Assembly: GCA_047629415.1 (NCBI GenBank)
Contig: JBLHWZ010000303.1
Span: 1 to 6,905, forward strand
From: CBDUJZ01 sp047629415
GTDB taxonomy: Bacteria > Myxococcota_A > Bradymonadia > REDH01
Length of the DNA stretch: 6,905 bases
Reading direction: 5' to 3'
Shown here piece after piece: positions 1 to 5,920 of the stretch (its first letter is position 1; the number at the start of each line of letters is the position of its first letter). Below the pieces are notes generated by a model. The model did not search any database. It saw only the letters and a list, made by a program, of their open reading frames with translations, and had not been told where the DNA came from. Made by a program: the position numbers and the translations under genes.

Positions 1-152
1 ACGGGCACCACATTTGGAGCGATGATCGGTTGACCGTTGATGTCGAGTGCCGGCTGCCCGTTGGCTGTCAAAGCCTGACCGGCCGCAGGCACCGGCACCA
101 TGACCGGCTGGCCATTGACGTCGATCACAGGGTTTCCGGCGGCGTCCAGAAG
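1..152 (-). repeat. NGQP-type protein repeat at the edge of the PEGA gene
   Basis: From residue 357 two units of about 26 residues are visible: one containing GNPVIDVNGQPVMVP and one containing NGQPALDINGQPIIAP. They share [IVL]-D-[IV]-N-G-Q-P-[VI]-[MI]-x-P. The second unit runs to the window edge, so the array may continue outside. No family is recognised. It may be an extended Pro/Gly-rich stalk or surface segment. Confidence 0.6.
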
Positions 153-1220
153 TGGCTGGGCCGCGGACACTGCCACCGGGGGCGCCACCGCAACGGTGGA
201 ACTAAGTGTCAGAGTGACGAGTTCCTCGCGCGCTCCGTCGGCACCGAACGTCACGGTTCGATTGGCGTCAGTGTGTCCCGCCAGGGTCGCTACGACCTGG
301 TGTGGTTTGCTCGGGTCCAGGCTGTCAATCGTTACTGGGGATGAGCCACGGATCGTACCGTCGACTGTAATGCTCGCGCCCTCCGGAACGGTACGCACGA
401 CGATTGAGCCGGTCGCGGCATCAAGTTCGTAGGTGCTCTGCGCGACACCTTCAGCGACGATAAACGTATCGGTCGCGGACTCGTAACCCTCAAGGGACAG
501 GCTGATCGTGTAACTACGGCCGACTTCAAGGTCGCTGAGGGTGGTGGGGGTCGTCAGGGAAAGCTGTTCTCCATCCAAGACGACGGCGGCACCGGGCGGC
601 GTCGTGAGGACGGCGATCGTTCCGGTAGCGGGTACCCCTGGCGTGAGGAAGACAGCTGCCAATGTTCCGAGCAGCGCGATCGCCGCCAGGACAATCAGTA
701 TTGGGACAACCTTTGAGCGAGGTTGCTCTCCTGCAGCGCGCGGGGCGCGCCCTGATGTTGCCGCAGTGGTCGGCTTCGCCACCTGCTTCCGGCTGGCTCC
801 AGCTGGGTAGAGCGCGGTCGAGTCCGTGATAATTGTGGACTCCTCCGGCATCTTTTGAGCCGAAGCGCGCCCGCCCACACTGAGCTCTGTGACCCCGTGG
901 CGCGACAGCTGGGTCGTATAGGCACCAGCGGATCCGGTCTGAGACGGCATTGGGAGCGCCGCAGCTACTGGGGACTCCCAGACCCGCGTGGACTCGTCTT
1001 CAAACTCGCCAGAATCCGAATCGTTCGGGTCGAATACACGTGTGGCTTCCTCTTCGAATCCCCCGTCGCCATCGTGCTCTTCCGGCTGATAGATCTGCGT
1101 GGATTCTTCTTCGAAGCCGCCGCTGTCGTCATCCATCGAGAGTTCGGCCTCCTCCAGGAGGTCGTCGTCTAACAGGTCGATGGGTTCGTCTCCGCCGGGC
1201 GGCCAATTGTTGTTTGCCAT
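1..1220 (-). CDS. PEGA-domain membrane protein with repeated threonine motifs (3' end outside window)
   Basis: The frame is open from the ATG at 1220 to the left edge, giving 406 complete codons with no stop. The N-terminus is strongly acidic. Residues 34-44, 53-63 and 71-81 repeat G-[GE]-F-E-[ED]-E-[SA]-T-x-[IV]-aromatic, and EESTIIT (126-132) is a weaker fourth copy. A Pro/Ala/Arg-rich stretch (about 140-170) leads to one hydrophobic helix (171-192). Two PEGA domains follow, about 199-268 (TPPGAAVVLDG core) and 270-340 (TVPEGASITVDG core), and then a Pro/Gly/Asn-rich repeat region from 357. PEGA domains are known small surface or periplasmic beta domains, often fused to Ser/Thr kinases or envelope proteins. 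The inferred topology is acidic tail in the cytoplasm and PEGA domains outside. In-frame ATGs also occur at 1235, 1280 and 1304, and none of the four has a convincing ribosome-binding site. I prefer 1220 because the sequence upstream lacks the acidic character. Exact function is unknown. Confidence 0.86.
   Translation of the reverse strand, partial: MANNNWPPGGDEPIDLLDDDLLEEAELSMDDDSGGFEEESTQIYQPEEHDGDGGFEEEATRVFDPNDSDSGEFEDESTRVWESPVAAALPMPSQTGSAGAYTTQLSRHGVTELSVGGRASAQKMPEESTIITDSTALYPAGASRKQVAKPTTAATSGRAPRAAGEQPRSKVVPILIVLAAIALLGTLAAVFLTPGVPATGTIAVLTTPPGAAVVLDGEQLSLTTPTTLSDLEVGRSYTISLSLEGYESATDTFIVAEGVAQSTYELDAATGSIVVRTVPEGASITVDGTIRGSSPVTIDSLDPSKPHQVVATLAGHTDANRTVTFGADGAREELVTLTLSSTVAVAPPVAVSAAQPLLDAAGNPVIDVNGQPVMVPVPAAGQALTANGQPALDINGQPIIAPNVVP
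645..710 (-). other. Predicted transmembrane helix of the PEGA protein
   Basis: Residues 171-192 are an uninterrupted hydrophobic run (VVPILIVLAAIALLGTLAAV and two more residues). It is preceded by basic residues (Arg/Lys at 158, 161, 168, 170), which by the positive-inside rule places the N-terminal tail in the cytoplasm. It separates the acidic tail from the PEGA domains. Confidence 0.8.
978..1121 (-). repeat. Three tandem Glu-x-Thr-x-Val/Ile-aromatic motifs in the PEGA protein
   Basis: Three copies lie 19 and 18 residues apart: FEEESTQIY (thr 41), FEEEATRVF (thr 60) and FEDESTRVW (thr 80). The invariant pattern is F-E-[ED]-E-[SA]-T-[QR]-[IV]-[FYW]. The copies differ at many synonymous positions in the DNA, so the conservation is at protein level. 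The motif resembles the ETTSVF segment of GarA/OdhI, whose threonines are phosphorylated by Ser/Thr kinases and then bound by an FHA domain. That role is inferred here. Confidence 0.75.
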
Positions 1221-1292
1221 GTCGCGTGTGGGCATGTTGCGTGCAGTCGGGAACGATAGCACGAAGTCAGAGAGTGGCATATGTAGCACACT

Positions 1293-1315
1293 CGAACGCG
1301 GCATAGCCTCGTTCG
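1293..1315. promoter_or_regulatory. Dyad/hairpin in the divergent intergenic region
   Basis: Arms CGAACGCGG (1293-1301) and CCTCGTTCG (1307-1315) pair at 8 of 9 positions around the 5-nt loop CATAG. It lies between the divergent PEGA and epimerase genes, where a shared operator or a leader hairpin would sit. No convincing -35/-10 pair was identified around it and there is no T-tract, so a regulator-binding dyad is as likely as an RNA structure. The right arm is followed by TTTAAA at 1317-1322. Confidence 0.35.
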
Positions 1316-1348
1316 GTTTAAATGCAGGACTTTCATACTCGCTGGCAC

Positions 1349-1774
1349 ATGGCTGAACCACTGACCTCCCTCTTCTCTCATATCGACCACCTCGGAATAG
1401 CCGTCCGTTCCCTTGAGGCGTCGATCCCGCTGTACCGAGACTTCTTCGGGTTCGAATTCGACGGACTTGATGAAGTTGAAGAGCAGGGCGCACGCGTCGC
1501 CTTCTTCAAGGTCGGCGGGGCTTTGGTGGAGTTATTGGAGCCAACTCGCGACGACAGTCCGATCGCCCGATTCATCGCGAAACGCGGCGAAGGGATTCAT
1601 CACGTTGCGTTCGCGACGACCAACATCGATGAGGCCCGCGCTAAGGCAGAGGCGGCTGGGCTGCGCCTACTCTCCGACGCGCCGCTGGACGGCGCCCACG
1701 GCAAACTGATCTCGTTTGTTCACCCGAAGGACACCGCAGGAGTCCTAGTTGAATTTTGCATGCGTCGGCCCTGA
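1349..1774 (+). CDS. mce: Methylmalonyl-CoA epimerase
   Basis: This enzyme interconverts the (2R) and (2S) epimers of methylmalonyl-CoA, linking propionyl-CoA carboxylase to the B12-dependent mutase in propionate and odd-chain or branched-chain catabolism. It is a cytoplasmic metal-dependent enzyme of the vicinal oxygen chelate fold. Using the ATG at 1349 (141 aa, close to the family's usual size), the N-terminal module carries HIDHLGIAV with metal-ligand His14. VELLEP contains Glu61. The second module carries GIHHVAF with the His84/85 pair, and the C-terminus carries HPKDTAGVLVEF with the expected acidic ligand Glu135. Both halves and the spacing are intact. An in-frame ATG at 1322 would add nine residues (MQDFHTRWH) not typical of the family. 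Neither start has a good Shine-Dalgarno. The mutase is not in this window and the neighbours are unrelated, so it appears to be a stand-alone metabolic gene. Confidence 0.94.
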   Translation: MAEPLTSLFSHIDHLGIAVRSLEASIPLYRDFFGFEFDGLDEVEEQGARVAFFKVGGALVELLEPTRDDSPIARFIAKRGEGIHHVAFATTNIDEARAKAEAAGLRLLSDAPLDGAHGKLISFVHPKDTAGVLVEFCMRRP

Positions 1775-1797
1775 GCAAGTGGGTGTCCGTGCGGGCA

Positions 1798-1830
1798 ACC
1801 ACGCGTTGACTTTGGAAAAACGCGCGTGGT
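1798..1830 (+). terminator. Inverted repeat between epimerase and barrel genes (possible terminator)
   Basis: ACCACGCGTT (1798-1807) pairs with AACGCG plus TGGT (1819-1830) with a 2-nt bulge, giving a 10-bp GC-rich stem around an 11-nt loop, 23 nt after the epimerase stop. No T-tract follows, so it is not a canonical intrinsic terminator. A TTGACT hexamer (1806-1811) overlaps the loop and could be a -35 element for the barrel gene, but no good -10 lies at 16-18 nt. Terminator, operator and promoter readings all remain open. Confidence 0.35.
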
Positions 1831-1873
1831 AGGAGTCGGCGAAAGCTAATCTACTGATTCGTCGAGTAATCTG

Positions 1874-3922
1874 ATGCGCTCACCGTTTGCGTCGTGCTTC
1901 GTTCTGGCCCTTTTGGCAACACCGTCCCTGGCTTCAGGCCAAACCGACACCGAGTCGGAAGTCGTGGAGGCGGTGACCGACGAAGTCGCAGTCGCCCCGG
2001 AAGAGGCGGTAGAAGAGGCGGTGGAGGAGGTGGTCGAGGAAGCTGCTGAAGTCGAACTCGTACAGAGCGAGCCGGCAGCGGCACCCGTGGCGACTACGCC
2101 CGCTCCGCGTAGCTTCGAAGACTACGCGAACGACAATCCGGCCCCGACCAACGGTACCGCTGCACCGAGTGGCGGCGACGCCGATTGGCGACGCCTCACC
2201 GAGGCTGAACTGCTTGAGCCGACGCGGGACTTCCCCCATGTCGAATGGCACGGCTATTTCCGCTTCCGCGCGGACAGCTTCTGGAACCTCGACCTCGACA
2301 CCTTTGGAACGAGCGCGGTCCTGCCGCCGATCGAGTCGGTCATCTACCCCGACAATGAGATTGGTGACGTCCAACTTGAGCTTGAGTCTGCTGACTTAAC
2401 GAATGCGGACGCAGAGCACCTCGCTGGCGCCAACATTCGTATGCGCCTGTCACCGACGTTTCACATCACCGAGAAGACCCGACTCCACCTGGAGTTGAAC
2501 ATCTTGGACAACATGATCCTCGGCAGCACCCCAGACGGGTTCAACTCGCTCAACCCGGGTGGAAACGTTCGCGGCGATGTGCCGCTTCTCGCGTTCTCTG
2601 GCGGCCAAGAGCCCCCGAACACGCAGACCGTGCTCCGCGACTCAATCTCGGTGACACAGGCCTACGGTGAAGTGAATACCTTCTTCGGTACCATCCGACT
2701 CGGTCGCATGGCGTCGCACTGGGGCCTGGGCATCTTGGCGAACGGCGGCGGGTCGTACTCGCACCTGAACGAGCCGCGCGTCTCTAACCGCAGTCTCTCG
2801 CTCTCAGGTCACACCTGCCTCGACTGCGACTATGGCGACTACGTCGACCGCGCGATGTTCATTACGAACCTCTTCGACACGTACTTGGCCCTCGCCTGGG
2901 ACTACAACGTCGCAGGACCCAGCAACCTCTCGGCCGACGACTACTTCGGGCAGCCACGTGACACGAGCCAGTACGACGACGTGAACAGCATTGCCGTCGC
3001 AATCTTCCAGCGGCCGCTTCAGCCCGCCGAGATCGCAGCGCGCAACCGCACGCTCAAGGAACTTCGTCGCCCAACGCTCGACTGGGGTGCCTACTTTGTC
3101 TACCGGCGCCAGCGCCTCTCGGCTGAGGGTTACAATCTCGAAGAGCCCGCCGACGTCATCGTTGACCGAGATGCTCGCGCCTACATTCCAGACATCTGGT
3201 TCCGTGTTCTCTCGGAGCCCGCGTTCCGCACTCGAATCCGATTCGAGGGCGAGCTGGCGGCAATCTTCGGAACCATCGGTAATGCAGACCCGGTTGGACC
3301 AAACGAGGGCAAAGAGCGTGACATCCGGATGTTCGCGGCTGCACTAGAGTTTGACTACACTCGCGCCGCGCTCGCCACTGGCTTCAACGCGGGTTACGCC
3401 TCGGGCCGCTCGTTCGAAGGCGAGGCGGAAGATGACTACGTCGGGTTCAACGTGAACGATGGCTGGGACATCAGCGCATCGGAGCCGACCCTCACCAACT
3501 TCCGGTTCGACCGAAACTACTTCGTCGACGCCATCATGTTCCGTGAGGTCATCGGCACAGTGACGAACGCGATCTACGTGAACCCGTTCTTCCGCTATGA
3601 CCTGTTCAGCAAGCAGGACGACACCCTCGGCGCACGTCTCGACATCATCACCGCTTTCGCTGCGAACTCGGAGGCTACGCCTTCCGGTGAAGGCTTCTAC
3701 GGTCTCGAGACTGACCTCACGATCTTCTACCGCGAACCCCGCTACGGCGCGGACATCATGGCGGGGCTCTACCTCCCGGGCGCTGCGTTTGACGGTCTCC
3801 GTGGTAACACCCGCATGCCGCAAGTTGCGAACGCTCTGCCCCGCCTGACCGCCAACTACGAGGCGGACGAGGACGCGACCCCCGCATGGACACTTCAAGG
3901 CCGCTTCTTCTGGGCGTTCTAG
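1874..3922 (+). CDS. Large outer-membrane beta-barrel protein, myxobacterial TIGR04551-like
   Basis: 682 aa. A signal peptide (Arg2, hydrophobic core FVLALLAT, cleavage near SLA-SGQ at 20-23) sends it across the inner membrane. Residues 29-63 are an almost pure Glu/Val/Ala run, followed by a Pro/Ala/Thr-rich linker to about 105. From about 123 to the end there are alternating, aromatic-rich strands (GYFRFRADSFWNLDLDT; TRLHLELNILDN; GTIRLGRMASHWGLG), and the protein ends WTLQGRFFWAF. A terminal aromatic residue after such a strand is typical of barrels inserted by the BAM complex. C315 and C318 in CLDCDYGDYVDR are the only mature cysteines and may be disulfide-bonded or bind a ligand. The overall pattern, including GDYVDR and the HWGLG segment, resembles the Myxococcales family I know as TIGR04551; this is from memory. 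Substrate is unknown. The start has only a weak GAG 7 nt upstream. The next gene overlaps its last 37 nt. Confidence 0.92.
   Translation: MRSPFASCFVLALLATPSLASGQTDTESEVVEAVTDEVAVAPEEAVEEAVEEVVEEAAEVELVQSEPAAAPVATTPAPRSFEDYANDNPAPTNGTAAPSGGDADWRRLTEAELLEPTRDFPHVEWHGYFRFRADSFWNLDLDTFGTSAVLPPIESVIYPDNEIGDVQLELESADLTNADAEHLAGANIRMRLSPTFHITEKTRLHLELNILDNMILGSTPDGFNSLNPGGNVRGDVPLLAFSGGQEPPNTQTVLRDSISVTQAYGEVNTFFGTIRLGRMASHWGLGILANGGGSYSHLNEPRVSNRSLSLSGHTCLDCDYGDYVDRAMFITNLFDTYLALAWDYNVAGPSNLSADDYFGQPRDTSQYDDVNSIAVAIFQRPLQPAEIAARNRTLKELRRPTLDWGAYFVYRRQRLSAEGYNLEEPADVIVDRDARAYIPDIWFRVLSEPAFRTRIRFEGELAAIFGTIGNADPVGPNEGKERDIRMFAAALEFDYTRAALATGFNAGYASGRSFEGEAEDDYVGFNVNDGWDISASEPTLTNFRFDRNYFVDAIMFREVIGTVTNAIYVNPFFRYDLFSKQDDTLGARLDIITAFAANSEATPSGEGFYGLETDLTIFYREPRYGADIMAGLYLPGAAFDGLRGNTRMPQVANALPRLTANYEADEDATPAWTLQGRFFWAF
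1958..2062 (+). other. Glu/Val-rich periplasmic spacer of the barrel protein
   Basis: Residues 29-63 alternate Glu with Val/Ala (for example EEAVEEAVEEVVEEAAEVEL), with no basic or aromatic residue. The segment follows the signal peptide directly, so it would be periplasmic. It could form a helix or coiled coil for oligomerisation or act as a flexible acidic linker. The underlying DNA is a purine-rich, partly repetitive GAGGCGGT-type tract. Confidence 0.6.
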
Positions 3923-4263
3923 CTACGATTCATGCATGCGCGTCCTGGACGCCGCATGCAGAATTCGTGCAACCCAACTCGCCGTCGGCAGTCGTCTCGA
4001 TCTCTCCGATCGACTCGCGCTGCTCTGGCGCTCCGCGTCTGCGGACCACCGAAGAATACGTGGTGGTGATTGAGGCGTGTGAGCTTGAGGTCGCCCTCTT
4101 CCGGCGGGATGTGCTGGCGGCCACGGAACCTGAGCTGCTTGGGCGGTGTACCCTGCCCTGCATCGACACGCCCGGGCCGGGATTTTTCGCCTACGCCACC
4201 GCCGTCGTTACCGCGGAGGGAACAGGCCCTCCATCGATCGAGACGTTCGTAAACGTCGAATAA
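3886..4263 (+). CDS. Small secreted or lipoprotein-like protein, function unknown
   Basis: 125 aa, not recognised. The N-terminus MDTSRPLLLGVLATIHAC looks like a short export signal with a possible lipobox (I-H-A-C, Cys18). His at -2 is unusual, so lipidation is uncertain. The mature part has four more cysteines (46, 65, 88, 92), enough for two disulfides, which suits a periplasmic or surface location. Its strand-like runs (EYVVVIEACELEVALF; FFAYATAVVTAE) suggest a small beta-sandwich. The start overlaps the last 37 nt of the barrel gene in another frame. GAGGA sits 12 nt upstream and no other ATG is in frame (a GTG lies at 3967), so translational coupling to the barrel gene is likely. Codon use is like its neighbours. 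A large inverted repeat covers codons 14-28. The weak points are the start and the signal peptide; the body of the frame looks truly coding. Confidence 0.62.
   Translation: MDTSRPLLLGVLATIHACASWTPHAEFVQPNSPSAVVSISPIDSRCSGAPRLRTTEEYVVVIEACELEVALFRRDVLAATEPELLGRCTLPCIDTPGPGFFAYATAVVTAEGTGPPSIETFVNVE
3925..3968 (+). promoter_or_regulatory. Long imperfect inverted repeat just after the barrel stop codon
   Basis: The left arm (3925-3945) and right arm (3947-3968) are reverse complements except for three single-base insertions, centred on T3946. The inner core is TGCATGCG ... CGCATGCA with CGTC/GACG above a 3-nt loop. It begins two nucleotides after the TAG at 3920-3922 and lies inside the overlapping small gene. 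No T-tract follows. Plausible roles are a 3' mRNA-stabilising or attenuating hairpin that lowers downstream expression relative to the barrel, or a protein-binding palindrome. Confidence 0.55.
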
Positions 4264-4321
4264 AGCGCCCTCACAACGCAGAATTCACGGGGCCGACACG
4301 TATTTGTCACGTTGGCAAACA

Positions 4322-5821
4322 ATGGTGCGCGCGCATCCCACCTTGCACCAACGCCTCATGGCCGCCGAAACACCTCGCCCGACTTTCGTCCAGTTCATGG
4401 TCGCTGAGCGCACGTTCCTCGTCGTTCTGGTGGCCTGCTTCACGCTGGCCGCGTTCACGTACCAGACTCCGCACATCGCGATGTGGGTCGGGTTCGCGTT
4501 TGCCGGATATAGTGCGGTTGCGAACGACTCGATTCAGACCCTTGGTACCTTCATTGCGTCGAATAAGGACCAGAAGTGGTGGCACCTATGGCTCTACATT
4601 GGCGGTATCTTCATCGTCACCATGGTGTTCGGGTGGTTCCGTTTTGACGGCGACATCAGCTACCAGCGACTGACCTCCAAGGGGTTCGAGATTGCCCCGA
4701 CGTCGTTCACCTTTCTGAAAGTCGCGGCACCGCTCTTCCTGCTGGTGCTCACGCGACTCCGAATGCCGGTGTCCACGTCGATTCTGCTGCTGAGCTGCTT
4801 CGCTACCGCGCCAAGTGGCATCACCAACGTCATCGCGAAGAGCGTTGGCGGTTACGGCGTCGCGTTCGTCGCTTCCATCCTCATTTGGGGCACCCTCGGG
4901 CGTTGGATGCAGAAGCGGTTCACCGGAGAGCCGCATGTCGCGTGGCGGGTATTCCAGTTCATCACGACAGGCTGTCTCTGGGCCGTCTGGCTCGCACAAG
5001 ACGCGGCCAATATCGCCGTGTACCTCCCTCGGACATTGAACGTGACGCAGATGCTCATGTTCGTCGTCTTCATCTTCCTCGGCCTCGGCGTCCTCTTCTA
5101 CCAGCGCGGCGAGAAGATTCAGGGAGTCATCGAGGAGAAGTCGGCGGTCGCCGACGTCCGGCCCGCGGCCGTCATCGATCTTGTCTACGGACTCATTCTC
5201 GCCTGGAAAATGACCTCATCGCCCGTGCCTATGAGTACAACATGGGTCTTCATCGGTCTCTTGGGTGGCCGGGAGTTAGCGCTCACTTGGACCAAGGCAA
5301 TTCCTGGGCGATCAGTTGGCGGCGCAGCCGCGATGATGACTCGCGATCTGCTCACCGTGCTCACCGGACTGTTGATTTCCCTCGGTCTCGCCGTAGTGAT
5401 CAACCCCATCGTTCGCCACACTTGGATTCCGTCGACGATGGACATTGAGGCGTCGGCCTGTGCGCACTTTAGCGCTGGTGAAGTCGAGCCGTCGACCGCC
5501 GCAGCCGACCCGATGGCCGCCGTAGCAGACGAATCGACTGCGATGCTCGGGTCCCACATTCAATACGACGTCGCGTTGCTTGACGGGGCGAGCTACCTCG
5601 CGTTCGCCAGCGAGGGTGGCGCCACGCATATTTTGCTTTCCGACGTAGCCACCGTCCGACTCAGAAACAGCGATGGAGACGCAGTTCCGCTTGAGGAGCA
5701 TGGCAGCTCCGACACCTGCTCTCCGCTGGACGCCTGGTTCTCGGCAGATTTGGCTGCGGGGACGTATACGATTGTCATTGAGGGCCCGGCGGGAGACCTG
5801 GGCCTTCTAATCGAGGACTAG
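4322..5821 (+). CDS. PiT/PHO4-like membrane transporter with C-terminal extracytoplasmic domain
   Basis: 499 aa from the ATG at 4322. About nine or ten hydrophobic segments fill residues 30-364. Two half-repeats show the hallmarks of the inorganic phosphate transporter (PHO4) superfamily. Repeat one has SAVANDSIQTLGTFIAS (Asn68-Asp69) and then MPVSTS (149-153 region). Repeat two has WLAQDAANIAVYLP (Gln226-Asp227, where classic members have Asn-Asp) and then PMSTTWVFIGLLGG (Ser305, Thr306, Thr307). In known PiT proteins these ND and STT motifs form the ion and phosphate site. A cation-coupled anion permease in the inner membrane is inferred, with phosphate the default guess. Residues 374-499 are an added soluble domain with Cys380 and Cys466, ending DLAAGTYTIVIEG, like PPC-type beta-sandwiches, and probably periplasmic. 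A TTG at 4304 would add six residues, and neither start has a clear Shine-Dalgarno. It follows the small lipoprotein gene by 58 nt. Confidence 0.82.
   Translation: MVRAHPTLHQRLMAAETPRPTFVQFMVAERTFLVVLVACFTLAAFTYQTPHIAMWVGFAFAGYSAVANDSIQTLGTFIASNKDQKWWHLWLYIGGIFIVTMVFGWFRFDGDISYQRLTSKGFEIAPTSFTFLKVAAPLFLLVLTRLRMPVSTSILLLSCFATAPSGITNVIAKSVGGYGVAFVASILIWGTLGRWMQKRFTGEPHVAWRVFQFITTGCLWAVWLAQDAANIAVYLPRTLNVTQMLMFVVFIFLGLGVLFYQRGEKIQGVIEEKSAVADVRPAAVIDLVYGLILAWKMTSSPVPMSTTWVFIGLLGGRELALTWTKAIPGRSVGGAAAMMTRDLLTVLTGLLISLGLAVVINPIVRHTWIPSTMDIEASACAHFSAGEVEPSTAAADPMAAVADESTAMLGSHIQYDVALLDGASYLAFASEGGATHILLSDVATVRLRNSDGDAVPLEEHGSSDTCSPLDAWFSADLAAGTYTIVIEGPAGDLGLLIED
5441..5818 (+). other. Extracytoplasmic beta-sandwich-like extension of the transporter
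   Basis: After the last membrane segment come an Ala/Glu/Asp-rich linker (about 374-410) and a folded-looking region of about 85 residues with alternating hydrophobic strands (YDVALLDGASYLAFAS; HILLSDVATVRLRN; WFSADLAAGTYTIVIEG). The final strand pattern resembles PPC-type domains usually found in secreted proteins. Classic PiT transporters lack such a tail. Cys380 and Cys466 could form a disulfide if the domain is periplasmic. Confidence 0.55.
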
Positions 5822-5920
5822 CGGACATCACTCGCGTAGCGGCGGAATCAGGCGCTTCGGGTTGAGGTAAACGGCCAGCCATCGTAGATGCTCCCGGAAC
5901 TTGGCTCCCCGGAGGCCCCA
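5822..5920. other. Intergenic gap before the TPR lipoprotein gene
   Basis: No gene, no convincing terminator hairpin and no clear sigma-70 promoter were seen in this 99-nt gap. The only recognisable element is the GGAGG Shine-Dalgarno at 5911-5915. It is unclear whether the TPR gene is in the same transcript as the transporter. Confidence 0.5.
5911..5915 (+). promoter_or_regulatory. Strong ribosome-binding site of the TPR lipoprotein gene
   Basis: GGAGG ends 5 nt before the ATG at 5921 and fixes the start of the next gene. It is the best Shine-Dalgarno in the window; most other starts here have weak or none. Confidence 0.85.

Noticed and set aside
1235..1304. Longer N-terminus for the PEGA protein from ATGs at 1235, 1280 or 1304
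   Set aside because: The added residues lack the acidic character of the tail, the 1304 ATG lies in the dyad loop, and none has a proper Shine-Dalgarno. It cannot be fully excluded.
855..1306. Plus-strand open frames of 105 and 118 codons
   Set aside because: They are shadows of the minus-strand PEGA gene, which shows coherent domains across the same bases.
1847..1872. Direct repeat of TAATCT (1847-1852 and 1867-1872) just before the barrel start
   Set aside because: Two six-base matches 20 nt apart can occur by chance. Either could be a -10-like hexamer, but no suitable -35 is spaced correctly.
3344..3898. 184-codon antisense frame opposite the barrel gene
   Set aside because: Composition is that of a mirrored coding frame, with no recognisable domain. 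The plus-strand barrel gene explains the region.
4146..4673. 175-codon plus-strand frame bridging the small gene and the transporter gene
   Set aside because: Arg/Ser/Pro-rich and lacking structure; both genes it overlaps have better coding character.
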